Origin: Advenella mandrilli
Lineage (GTDB): Bacteria; Pseudomonadota; Gammaproteobacteria; Burkholderiales; Burkholderiaceae_B
Direction of reading: 5' to 3'
Assembly (NCBI RefSeq): GCF_016595155.1
Contig: NZ_JAENGP010000008.1
Location: 62,001 to 126,000 of the forward strand
Length of the DNA: 64,000 nucleotides
Under the pieces are notes generated by a model. It had not been told where the DNA came from. It saw only the letters and a program-made list of their open reading frames with translations, and did no database searches. Made by a program: the position numbers and the translations under genes. Position 1 is the stretch's first letter. Each line of letters starts with the position of its first letter. This document shows positions 1 through 8,214 of the stretch, piece after piece.

Positions 1-2036
1 GGGAAAGCCCAAAGCTTATCGCGCGCTACGCCTGCTGCGTAAAATGCCTCAAGCGCTTTGTTGATTTGTTTGGAGACCAGTTCGTGTCCAGTAAGCTTTA
101 GCTCATTCAGTTCATGCCGGACGATCAACAAGCGTTGCTTCAAACCAGACAGCGCTTGAGTATCTGCTGTCAACACATTGTCAATCCGCAATCCGCATTG
201 GGCGCTGTGCCAATTGGTATCCTCAAGATCAAGAGCACGCTGGGTCGGTGCGGGGAGTGATTGGTAGGTTTCGGACATCGATCGCGCACTGTCCACTGCT
301 TCTTGGTGCTTTTGCTTGACTTGGGTAAATGCGTACAGGGCCTGGTTTTGTGCCACCGAGGCCCGATTGATCACCTGATGATGTTCCTCTAGGGCCTCCT
401 CGGCCTTGCCCGCATTGATTTTTGCTTGTGTCTCACTTTGCAGCGCGTCCTGCAAGACTAATGCCAGTCGGTGTTGTGCTGACATTGGGGTTTCATCCCC
501 TTGGATCAGGCCTTCATCGTGCAACGCATCCCGACGTGATTCGCCCGTGATCTTGTCCTTTCGGAATTTTTTGCTTTCAGAGTCCAGCCTGCCCAGCTTG
601 GTTTGTAAGCTGCCACAGTTTTGCTTAAGGGACTGAATATTCAGTTTGAGCTTTGTCAGCTCGTCTGTGATCAAGGTCTCCTGTTGACGATAATCGCTGA
701 TCGCTCGCGATAGCGCACTTAATGCCTCACCCGCCATACGGTCGAAGATTGCCTGCAGCGGTTTTTCCGTCTCGCCCTGGAACACCTTAAGCGCTTCATC
801 CGACTGCCGGTAGGCGTTTTTTGCTGTTGCATAGGTTTTATAGTCGATAGCGGCACGAGCAATCTGCAACTGCTGCTGATAAGTGTCCGCTTCATTTTTA
901 AGTGCGGCAACATTGCGTTGTTGCTCGTTAAATTTATACAGTACCAGATCATATTCGAGCAGGATCTTGCGTTTGCCAAGCAGAACGCGGTCAACGTTTA
1001 CTTGGTTAATCTTTTTTTGCAGGTTTTCAGACTGCTCCATTAGATGGTCCTGTTCTATCCGGGATTTCTCGGAAAGAGCGATGAGATCGCGCATCGAATC
1101 GCGAAATCCCTCAGCCATCTGCTGTTGTTGCGTTTCGACAACCTCCAGTTTCCGGGCCGGTTCAAGAAATGTTCGCCAGTTAGAGAGAACATCCCCCAGG
1201 AAGGATTCGTTGCGTCGAATTGCCTCCAGCTCTCCTTGGCGATCAACTTCGTTCGTCACTAGATCCCGCAGCTGTTCGGTGGTGTCCTTGGACATGGTGC
1301 AGGCAAAAAAGGCACCGAGAAAATCCTGCTCGGTCTTGTAGTCGATGAATTTAGTTAGCCCGCCTTCTTCGGAGTTGAAGGTCACCATTGTCTTGATTAG
1401 ATCAATGTTGACCCGTTGTTCCAATAGAAACGAGCGCCATTCTTTGTTTGCCCCGGTTTTGCGCCAGTGCACACCAGCGTCGCCACCTGCCTTGAAGTTA
1501 AGCCAGCCCTCAAAGCTGTGCAGGGTGTTGGCGTAGGGGCGCAACTCGCGATCACGCTCGGCGCGAGAATACGAGGGCACCTCATCAAATGGCGTATCAA
1601 GCAGGTTATCGGATGCGTCACAGATAAAGAAGATGCGATCTACTTCATCCCCTTTGCGCTGATGGGCGTGTCCCAGTAGCAGGGTTTGGTCGCTTTCATT
1701 GACCATTTCCACCAGGATAACAGACAGTTCCTTGTGGAAGTAATTGCGGTAGTGGAATTTGCTCTGGCGACGGTTGGCAAGGTACTGGGTGAAGTCGTTG
1801 ACGGAGGGTTCGAAAATCGATAGCAGCAGAGCAATGTAGGTGGACTTGCCACCCCCGTTCACCAGTTGTTGATAGGTGCTGAGCACTTTTTTTGCATTCT
1901 TGCCCTGGGTGTTGCGTGCCGTATCAGTAGCGTGCCCGGCAGTTTTGGCAAAGCCAATGTAATCGAGCGTGAGGTCCTTGTAGAAGGCCTCTTCGTAGCC
2001 AGCGCCATCTATATAAACTCGTTTGATCAACCACAT
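1..2036 (-). CDS. jetC: JetC/MksB-like SMC ATPase (5' part; gene continues past the left edge)
   Basis: Reading the minus strand from the ATG at 2036 gives one uninterrupted frame of 678 codons to base 1, with no stop, so the C-terminal part lies outside the window. The N-terminus carries a Walker A motif, NGGGKST, at about residues 60-66, then a globular region, then long charged, Gln/Leu-rich coiled-coil stretches from about residue 295. This is the head-plus-arm layout of an SMC/MukB-type ATPase. An SD (GGAG) lies in the last codons of the upstream jetB-like gene, two bases away, so translation is probably coupled. In Wadjet (JetABCD) and MksBEFG systems such an ATPase works with a kleisin and a KITE protein to extrude and, with the JetD nuclease, cleave small circular DNA. 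The signature motif, Walker B and any JetD are not visible here. Assignment rests on architecture and gene order; a different SMC-like system is possible. Confidence 0.72.
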   Translation of the reverse strand, partial: MWLIKRVYIDGAGYEEAFYKDLTLDYIGFAKTAGHATDTARNTQGKNAKKVLSTYQQLVNGGGKSTYIALLLSIFEPSVNDFTQYLANRRQSKFHYRNYFHKELSVILVEMVNESDQTLLLGHAHQRKGDEVDRIFFICDASDNLLDTPFDEVPSYSRAERDRELRPYANTLHSFEGWLNFKAGGDAGVHWRKTGANKEWRSFLLEQRVNIDLIKTMVTFNSEEGGLTKFIDYKTEQDFLGAFFACTMSKDTTEQLRDLVTNEVDRQGELEAIRRNESFLGDVLSNWRTFLEPARKLEVVETQQQQMAEGFRDSMRDLIALSEKSRIEQDHLMEQSENLQKKINQVNVDRVLLGKRKILLEYDLVLYKFNEQQRNVAALKNEADTYQQQLQIARAAIDYKTYATAKNAYRQSDEALKVFQGETEKPLQAIFDRMAGEALSALSRAISDYRQQETLITDELTKLKLNIQSLKQNCGSLQTKLGRLDSESKKFRKDKITGESRRDALHDEGLIQGDETPMSAQHRLALVLQDALQSETQAKINAGKAEEALEEHHQVINRASVAQNQALYAFTQVKQKHQEAVDSARSMSETYQSLPAPTQRALDLEDTNWHSAQCGLRIDNVLTADTQALSGLKQRLLIVRHELNELKLTGHELVSKQINKALEAFYAAGVARDKLWAF

Positions 2037-2038
2037 GA

Positions 2039-2911
2039 TCAGATCTCCAGTGTGTGTTGTGTTTCAGCTGCTTCGACCGGAGTGGGTGGCGGTTGGTCGG
2101 CCAATACCGTCGGCTTATCGTTGGTCGGGGTGGTTGACGGTTTTTTTGTTGCGGGATCGATATCCATCACAAAGCGCACCGTCTCTTCAATACCGGTATG
2201 ACGCAGATAGTGTTTGAGTTTCTGGGTCGGGTACCAGTCAGACTCTCCTGACAGGCTGCTGTCCTCGGCCAGAAAGCCTTCCTCTTGCAGCAGCTGTATC
2301 CAGCGCATCGCCATCTCTGTTTGCGAGCGAATACTGGAGACGCGTCCCACCTTTTCATCGTGGATGCGGGGAATACGCTCTTCCTGCACAAACCGGGCAG
2401 CGAAGAGCAAACCATCCACCGTCTCGTCGCCCGCAGCTTTGTTCTGTGCGATGACCTGGTCGGCTACATCGTTGAGCTTGGCCACTACTGAAGCAGCGTT
2501 GGTGCTACTGGTTTGACCTGATTCGATCCGAACCGCATCGGGGTTGGGGAACATGTCCGCAAGCAGCGCGATCAGGGTCAGGCCTGCGAAGAGGCGCTGT
2601 TCCTTGCGTTCTGTATTCATCTGCTCGGCCGTTAGTTCTGGTAGCAGACGCTTGTTCAGCCAACCCAAGGTGGGTGCATATGGGCCGCGCCCTTCGGCCG
2701 TTAGCAACACCCCATAGCTCTCGTGGATACCAAGATAGCGCAGTTTCATACCGGCTGCGATCCCACGGATAATTTCCACAAACAGGATGTTGCCCTGGAG
2801 TTCCAGTGCCTGTTGAATCGCCTCATTTCCCATTTTATACCCCAGTGCGTTCATGATTGCTTGCGTGGCAATCTCGGCATAGCGTTTGGCGTATTGATTT
2901 GCATCGTACAT
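2039..2911 (-). CDS. jetB: JetB/MksE-like KITE-family subunit of the SMC complex
   Basis: This 290-residue soluble protein has no signal peptide or membrane segment. It has a helical, winged-helix-like body and a Pro/Thr-rich, low-complexity tail over roughly its last 40 residues. It lies two bases after the kleisin-like gene and two bases before the SMC-like gene. Its SD (GAGGAG) is formed by the last codons of the upstream gene. Size and middle position match JetB/MksE, which binds the kleisin and bridges the SMC heads. Sequence similarity to DUF4194-type JetB is not obvious by eye, so the call is mainly from context. The unusual tail could be a flexible linker. Confidence is moderate. Confidence 0.58.
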   Translation of the reverse strand: MYDANQYAKRYAEIATQAIMNALGYKMGNEAIQQALELQGNILFVEIIRGIAAGMKLRYLGIHESYGVLLTAEGRGPYAPTLGWLNKRLLPELTAEQMNTERKEQRLFAGLTLIALLADMFPNPDAVRIESGQTSSTNAASVVAKLNDVADQVIAQNKAAGDETVDGLLFAARFVQEERIPRIHDEKVGRVSSIRSQTEMAMRWIQLLQEEGFLAEDSSLSGESDWYPTQKLKHYLRHTGIEETVRFVMDIDPATKKPSTTPTNDKPTVLADQPPPTPVEAAETQHTLEI

Positions 2912-2913
2912 AA

Positions 2914-4380
2914 CTACTCCTCAAAAGGTAGTTCGGGGGTTCTCAGTAAGGTGATGTTATCGGCTCGCCATAATGCTGATTCGATAGGCGAGTTGCTGAC
3001 ATCAACCTTAAGGGCGGGATCGCTGTTGGTCGCCAGGCTGCCTATGTGGAGCAGGCAGACTTGTTGCTCCAGTTCGGATAGTTCGCCATCCGCATAGGCA
3101 TTGAATACGTCCGCAAAGCTGATGTGACCATGCTGTTTCAGGTGGTTGTTCACCCAGTCGCTACAGTGCCGGATTACAAACTCCGGAATGCAGTGCAGGG
3201 TGGATTCAATCGTTACAGGCTGTTCGGTGGGGTCCTGGATTTCGTGCGGCAATACCTCGTTAAATTGATCAAGATAGAGGTTCAGCATCGCCTTCAAATC
3301 AAGCAGAGGGTGTTGGTCAGCATCCTGGTTTCGCGGGGCAAGCAGGTGTGTAACCAGATCATCCATACATTGTTCAGCAATTGTTGGGGTGTGAGATAGT
3401 AATGGTTTGAGGGCGCCTTTTTCTAGCGTCTCCCGGAACAGCTTATTGTCCCTGGGAATAATCAATTTCAGGCGAGCCTTTTCAAAATCCTTATTCACAT
3501 TGAGCAGGCAATCCTGGTAGCCTAGAGTGAAGGTAATAACCTCGGTGAAGATTTCCTGCGCCTTGCGCAGTTTATTCAGCTTGTCAGGGTGTAGTGTTGA
3601 GCGTCCTTCGGCCAGCATTTCAGTGATGGTTGCAAGGGTATTCTGAATATGTTCCAACACCTCTCCGGTCTTATCAAAAGAGTCACTGAGTATCGGCCGG
3701 ATATCCTGTGCGTAGGATGCGCTCAAATCTCCCGCCTGTGCCGCACGAACTTTCATCCGCATGCCAATAAGGTATTGTTCTAACTGGCGCTGCGTTGCCT
3801 GGATCTGATGTACAGCTTTATCGATTTCACCGCGACGGATGGTTTTGAGAGTACGCCAGGCCAAAATGGCAGCACGTTCGATTGGCGTTTCGTCCAGGCG
3901 AAGGGTATAGAACAACATGCCCTCATCGGTCAGCGACCAGAGGATATCGTCGGAGCCGGGTACTTGATCGTGGCGTATCAGGCGAACCACTTGCTCATCG
4001 GAGTGCGTTCGTTCGGTGAAGTCGTAGTATCGGAGCCGGAAAGGATCTTTGATTGTTGAGAAAATCTTGCTGGCTACCTGGGTATAACCCAAAGGTTCTT
4101 GTCCCGGGTACGCTTCCTGCAGGTGTTCTACCAGGCAGCGTTCCGCTTCTTTGCGAGTCATGCCCGGTTGGTGTTCGCGGTCGGCGTAGTAGAGCATGGC
4201 ATCGAAGAGGTTCATGAGGGCAGCGAGTGCGTCAAAATCGACGCCTTCGAACGGCTTGCGCTGTAGGGCACTATAGATTGACTCCAGAGCCCGTACAACC
4301 AGCAGCGCGTGAGACTGAATAGTCAGTTCACGGCGTGCCATGGTTTCATTGCGAGCCTGCTCCAGAAACGCCAGTAACAT
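2914..4380 (-). CDS. jetA: JetA/MksF-like kleisin subunit of the SMC complex
   Basis: This is the first gene of a three-gene operon, 488 residues from the preferred ATG at 4380. That start has a G6 run as SD five bases upstream. An in-frame ATG at 4407 coincides with the likely -10 element and is therefore unlikely. The N-terminal third is helical, with a winged-helix-like stretch around residues 115-165. A long helical, coiled-coil-prone middle follows, then an acidic C-terminal domain. Length and first position match JetA (about 500 residues, DUF3375-like), the kleisin that closes the SMC ring. The operon sits just downstream of lysS on the same strand, a plausible insertion point. By eye it is more GC-rich than its surroundings. 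The family assignment is inference from architecture and order. Confidence 0.6.
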   Translation of the reverse strand: MLLAFLEQARNETMARRELTIQSHALLVVRALESIYSALQRKPFEGVDFDALAALMNLFDAMLYYADREHQPGMTRKEAERCLVEHLQEAYPGQEPLGYTQVASKIFSTIKDPFRLRYYDFTERTHSDEQVVRLIRHDQVPGSDDILWSLTDEGMLFYTLRLDETPIERAAILAWRTLKTIRRGEIDKAVHQIQATQRQLEQYLIGMRMKVRAAQAGDLSASYAQDIRPILSDSFDKTGEVLEHIQNTLATITEMLAEGRSTLHPDKLNKLRKAQEIFTEVITFTLGYQDCLLNVNKDFEKARLKLIIPRDNKLFRETLEKGALKPLLSHTPTIAEQCMDDLVTHLLAPRNQDADQHPLLDLKAMLNLYLDQFNEVLPHEIQDPTEQPVTIESTLHCIPEFVIRHCSDWVNNHLKQHGHISFADVFNAYADGELSELEQQVCLLHIGSLATNSDPALKVDVSNSPIESALWRADNITLLRTPELPFEE

Positions 4381-4406
4381 AGTGTCCCCCCAGCTTAGAA
4401 AGGACA

Positions 4407-4415
4407 ACTATAGCA
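4407..4415 (-). promoter_or_regulatory. extended -10 promoter for the SMC-complex operon
   Basis: The minus strand reads TGCTATAGT, an extended -10 (TGn plus TATAGT). No good -35 is seen 17 bases upstream, as is usual for extended -10 promoters. Transcription from it would start near 4400, which rules out the ATG at 4407 and supports the start at 4380. Confidence 0.45.
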
Positions 4416-4463
4416 AATCACGCCGAATAAAGGAATGTAACTTTATTTAAAATGCTGTAACAA

Positions 4464-5987
4464 TCAACCTTCTTTACGCAAATGCGGAAAGAGCAATACG
4501 TCGCGAATGCTGTGGCTGTCTGTGAGCAGCATAACCAGGCGGTCTATGCCAATACCGCAACCACCTGCCGGTGGCATGCCGTATTCAAGTGCACGAATGT
4601 AGTCGGCATCATAGAACATGGCTTCTTCATCTCCGGCGTCTTTGGCTTCCACCTGGGCCAGGAAGCGGGCAGCCTGGTCTTCAGGATCATTCAATTCAGA
4701 AAAGCCATTGGCAATTTCACGGCCGGTAATGAACAATTCAAAGCGTTCGGTAATGCCAGGAACACTATCAGATGCGCGTGCCAAAGGTGATACCTCGACA
4801 GGATAATCGATAATGAAAGTCGGATCCCACAATTTGGCTTCGGCAGTTTCTTCAAACAGGGCTAGCTGCAGGGCACCAATACCCGCCCGTGACATCACTG
4901 AATCATAAGCATTAATGCCAAATTTTTTCAGTTCGTTACGCAAAAATGCTTCATCGGCCAGTTGTTCTTCGGTGTACTCGGGGGCGTATTTGGTAATAGC
5001 CTGAACAATAGTAAGGCGCTCAAAGGGCTTGCTTAAATCAAGTTCGCGACCCTGATGGGTAAGGACGGCACTGCCGGCTGCCTGAATAGCGACATCTCGT
5101 AGCAGTTTTTCGGTAAAGTTCATGAGCCACTGGTAATTGGTGTAAGCGGCATAGAACTCTATCATGGTGAATTCCGGGTTGTGGCGTGGGCTCACCCCTT
5201 CGTTGCGAAAGTTGCGGTTAATTTCAAAGACACGCTCAAAGCCACCCACGACCAGGCGTTTGAGGTAAAGCTCGGGGGCAATACGCAAGTACATTTCCAT
5301 GTCCAGGGCATTGTGATGCGTTACAAACGGCTTGGCCGCGGCACCGCCCGGAATGGGGTGCAACATGGGAGTTTCAACTTCAAGGAAGTTGGCGTCAAGC
5401 ATGTATGAGCGAATGGCATTGATTGCCTTGCTGCGCGTTTTGAAGGTATTGCGCGTTTCTTCGGTCATAATCAGGTCTACATAACGCTGGCGGTAACGCA
5501 GTTCCTGATCGGCAATGCCGTGGAATTTATCGGGTAGCGGACGCAGTGATTTGGCAAGCAGGCGAATGCTTTCCGCATGAATGGAAAGCTCGCCCTTGTT
5601 GGTTTTGAATACACGGCCTTCGATGGCAATAATGTCACCAATATCCCATTGCTTGAACTGATTATAGGTTTCTTCACCCACCGAATTCCTGTCCAGATAA
5701 ATCTGAATGCGGCCCGTATCGTCCTGGATGGTGGCAAAGCTGGCCTTGCCCATAACTCGCTTGAGCATCATGCGGCCGGCTACTTTGGCAGGCACTTTTT
5801 GCGGGTCCAGGGTTTCTTTGTCGAAACCATCAAACTGTTCGTGCAATTTCAGTGCCTTGTGTTCGGGTACAAAGTCGTTAGGAAAGGCAATGCCTTCTTC
5901 ACGGATCTTGTCCAGTTTGGCACGGCGTTCGGCAATCAGGCGGTTTTCATCTTGTTCGGGGGCGGTAGGATTATGTTGTTCTGTCAT
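4464..5987 (-). CDS. lysS: lysyl-tRNA synthetase, class II (LysRS)
   Basis: The 507-residue product charges tRNA-Lys with lysine in the cytoplasm. It has the family length and layout: an N-terminal OB-fold anticodon-binding domain (about residues 65-160), then the class II catalytic core. Motif 2 appears as [19 protein letters not shown] and motif 3 as [14 protein letters not shown] near the C-terminus. It starts ten bases after the short-chain dehydrogenase gene that follows prfB, giving prfB-SDR-lysS on one strand. The prfB-lysS pairing is common in proteobacteria. No convincing terminator separates it from the downstream SMC operon; there is only a weak AT-rich inverted repeat between the genes. 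Confidence 0.97.
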   Translation of the reverse strand: MTEQHNPTAPEQDENRLIAERRAKLDKIREEGIAFPNDFVPEHKALKLHEQFDGFDKETLDPQKVPAKVAGRMMLKRVMGKASFATIQDDTGRIQIYLDRNSVGEETYNQFKQWDIGDIIAIEGRVFKTNKGELSIHAESIRLLAKSLRPLPDKFHGIADQELRYRQRYVDLIMTEETRNTFKTRSKAINAIRSYMLDANFLEVETPMLHPIPGGAAAKPFVTHHNALDMEMYLRIAPELYLKRLVVGGFERVFEINRNFRNEGVSPRHNPEFTMIEFYAAYTNYQWLMNFTEKLLRDVAIQAAGSAVLTHQGRELDLSKPFERLTIVQAITKYAPEYTEEQLADEAFLRNELKKFGINAYDSVMSRAGIGALQLALFEETAEAKLWDPTFIIDYPVEVSPLARASDSVPGITERFELFITGREIANGFSELNDPEDQAARFLAQVEAKDAGDEEAMFYDADYIRALEYGMPPAGGCGIGIDRLVMLLTDSHSIRDVLLFPHLRKEG

Positions 5988-5996
5988 GGTTATGGT

Positions 5997-6752
5997 TTAT
6001 GAATAGTGACGAATATCATCAATTTCGGTTTGGCCGAAATCATCACGATGTAAATAATTCAGAATTTGGTGGGCCAGTTGTTCGGGATTGGACAGCTCGC
6101 CTTTTTCATGCAACTGGGTAAAACGTGAACGATTGGGGAAATGGTTAAGATCCAGTTCACGAATTTGTTTTTGCATGCCGGTATCGATAACGCCGGGCGC
6201 CAATGATACCAGTCTGGCATGTGGCGCTTCCTGTTTTACCACGCGGGTGTACATGTCAAGGGCTGCCTTGGTGGCGCAATAAACACCCCAGCCAGGGGTA
6301 GGCGCGCGCCCGGCACCAGACGAAATGTTAATGACCCGGATATCGGCCCCGGTATGGCGGGTGGCCGTTAAAAAAGCCGAGGTAAGCATAATGATGCTAT
6401 TGACGTTCAGATTGAAGGCGCTGGCAATGTCCAGGGCTTTTTCATGACCCAGGACGTTATATTGCCCAACAGGCCCCAGGGTGCCCGCGTTGTTGATCAG
6501 AATGTATTGGCTGGCTGATAGGTCCAGCTGGGAAAAAATATCCTGGGCAACTGCGTTGATTTGTACCGGATCGGCAAGGTCAGCACGGTAATGGACATGC
6601 TGGCAATTTTGTTGCCGGGCCAGTTCCTGCAATTGCGCGTTATCGGTTCGGGCTACCGTAATGAGCTGGTTAACCTGCGTGGCCAGCTGGCTGGCCAGCG
6701 CGTCCCCCAGTCCCCTGGACGAACCGGTAACGATAGCAATGGTTTGGCTCAT
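5997..6752 (-). CDS. short-chain dehydrogenase/reductase (sepiapterin/benzil reductase-like)
   Basis: This 251-residue SDR has the NAD(P)-binding motif TGSSRGLG at residues 9-16, NNAG in the middle and the catalytic YxxxK as YCATK. Its ATG follows the prfB stop codon without a gap, so it is translationally coupled to prfB and lies between prfB and lysS. The Rossmann start GSSRGLG and the ALDMYTR segment resemble the sepiapterin reductase/YueD subgroup, which reduces small carbonyl compounds with NADPH. The true substrate cannot be read from sequence, and the link to translation genes may be only positional. Confidence 0.85.
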   Translation of the reverse strand: MSQTIAIVTGSSRGLGDALASQLATQVNQLITVARTDNAQLQELARQQNCQHVHYRADLADPVQINAVAQDIFSQLDLSASQYILINNAGTLGPVGQYNVLGHEKALDIASAFNLNVNSIIMLTSAFLTATRHTGADIRVINISSGAGRAPTPGWGVYCATKAALDMYTRVVKQEAPHARLVSLAPGVIDTGMQKQIRELDLNHFPNRSRFTQLHEKGELSNPEQLAHQILNYLHRDDFGQTEIDDIRHYS

Positions 6753-7857
6753 TTACACACCTTTTTTCAGGCTGGCTTCAATGAACATGTCCAGATCGCC
6801 ATCCAGCACTTTTTGTGTATTGGAGACTTCAACGTTGGTACGCAGGTCTTTAATACGGCTTTGGTCCAGTACGTAAGAGCGAATCTGGTGACCCCAACCC
6901 ACTTCGGCCTTGGATTCTTCCAGCTTCTGCTGATCGGCCATACGGTTGCGCATTTCCAGTTCATAGAGTTTTGAACGTAGCATGGACATGGCTTCAGCGC
7001 GGTTCCGGTGCTGTGAACGGTCGTTTTGGCACTGCACCACAATACCGGTAGGGCCGTGGGTAATACGAACGGCTGAGTCGGTTTTGTTAATGTGCTGGCC
7101 ACCGGCACCACTGGCACGATAGGTGTCTACCCGCAAATCAGCCGGATTGATATCGATTTCGAAAGAGTCGTCGATTTCAGGGTAAACATAAACGCTGGCA
7201 AAAGAGGTGTGTCGACCATTGGATGAATCGAACGGACTTTTGCGAACCAGGCGATGCACGCCACTTTCGGTACGCAGAAAGCCGAAAGCGTAATCGCCTT
7301 CGACTTTGATGGTGGCGGATTTGATACCGGCCACATCGCCATCGGAGATTTCAAGCACCTCGGTTTTGAAGTCTTTATTTTCGCAATAGCGAAGGTATTG
7401 GCGCAACAGAATGGAGGCCCAGTCCTGGGCTTCGGTGCCGCCAGCGCCTGCCTGGATATCCACGAAGCAGTTCATGGGGTCAGCCGGATTGGAGAACATG
7501 CGGCGGAATTCCAGGCCTTGCAGCACGTCGGCATATTTTTGGGCGTCTTCTTCGATGGCCATTAAGGTGGCATCGTCGTCGTCCATGTCGGCCAGTTCGT
7601 ACAGATCTATTGAATCTTTGATGTTTTGCTGTAGTTCGCTTAACACCAATACGATTTTTTCAAGGCTTTTCTTTTCTTTGCCCAACTCTTGGGCGTGTTC
7701 TGGATTGTTCCAGATATCCGGGTTTTCCAGTTCTAGATTGACGACTTGCAGGCGTTCTGATTTTTCTTCGTAGTCAAAGATACCCCCGAAGGTCTGATTC
7801 GCGTTCAGTGTAATCTTCAAGGTTTGCTAAGATTTGATTCCGGCGCTCGGCTTCCAT
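6753..7857 (-). CDS. prfB: peptide chain release factor 2 (RF2), made by programmed +1 frameshift
   Basis: RF2 reads UGA and UAA stop codons and triggers peptide release on the ribosome. The gene starts at the ATG at 7857 (SD AGGAAA). Codons 1-27 encode [20 protein letters not shown] through SDLRGYL and then meet an in-frame TGA at 7776-7774. A +1 shift on CTT gives GAC and continues DYEEKSER in the long frame, giving 367 residues in total. Diagnostic motifs are SPF (RKSPFDSS), the UGA-reading tripeptide, and GGQ ([10 protein letters not shown]), the catalytic loop. Starting at the first ATG of the long frame (7820) would give a spurious N-terminus. The next gene (SDR) begins right at the stop. 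Confidence 0.96.
7773..7791 (-). promoter_or_regulatory. RF2 autoregulatory +1 frameshift site
   Basis: On the minus strand the site reads CTTCGGGGGTATCTTTGAC. It has an internal SD-like GGGGG, a three-base spacer, the slippery CTT and the UGA that RF2 itself recognises, followed by C. This is the conserved arrangement by which low RF2 lets the ribosome slip into the +1 frame and make more RF2. Confidence 0.95.
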
Positions 7858-7916
7858 TATATTTCCTAAGATCAAATTTTATTTTTTGCTAACCTTACAT
7901 TTTAACGCATGACAAC

Positions 7917-7940
7917 AAAAAAGCCCTGAAAAGGGCTTTT
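7917..7940 (-). terminator. intrinsic terminator after the small lipoprotein gene
   Basis: The inverted repeat AAAAGCCC / GGGCTTTT has a six-base loop and is followed on the minus strand by a run of six T. It lies 16 bases past the lipoprotein stop, so it separates that gene from prfB. Confidence 0.8.
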
Positions 7941-7955
7941 GACAGTGAAAAGATT

Positions 7956-8114
7956 TTATGGTCTGCCTGATTTTTGGCCGGATATATTACCAAAAGCATC
8001 ACCAACAGTATTGATGACATTGTCGATGGGCGCGCTGGGGCTTTGCATGTTTGCGCAACCTGCCATGATAAAGGCAAAGGCAAGTAAGCCTGACAGGCAG
8101 GAAAGTTTTTTCAT
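7956..8114 (-). CDS. small lipoprotein, 52 residues
   Basis: The minus-strand ATG at 8114 opens a 52-codon frame. It has a basic start (MKK), a hydrophobic stretch and a lipobox IMAGC with the acceptor cysteine at residue 20, so the mature lipoprotein would have only about 33 residues. An SD-like AGAGGAA lies about 11 bases upstream. A strong terminator follows the stop, which supports an independent transcript. The mature part is polar, with a predicted helix (DNVINTVGDAFGNI). I do not recognise the family; LptM/entericidin-like small lipoproteins are a loose comparison. It lies between recJ and prfB on the same strand. The gene is well supported; the function is unknown. Confidence 0.75.
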   Translation of the reverse strand: MKKLSCLSGLLAFAFIMAGCANMQSPSAPIDNVINTVGDAFGNISGQKSGRP

Positions 8115-8214
8115 CACTGATTAGTTCCTCTAAATCCAAGCGCCAAAGTATAAAGCGTTTTCAACGCTTGCGCACCCGTTGGTGTCGGCAATGCCTGAAG
8201 TGCCACAGGCTCCC

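Noticed and set aside
883-1341. 152-codon plus-strand frame
   Set aside because: Antisense shadow of the SMC-like gene, whose minus-strand frame is open throughout and has a Walker A motif.
7777-7820. prfB starting at the ATG at 7820
   Set aside because: Gives an N-terminus unlike any RF2 and ignores the upstream zero frame with SD, ATG at 7857 and the canonical frameshift site.
8153-8171. Inverted repeat AAGCGTT/AACGCTT as recJ terminator
   Set aside because: Perfect seven-base arms but a three-base loop and only a short T stretch; not enough to call a terminator.
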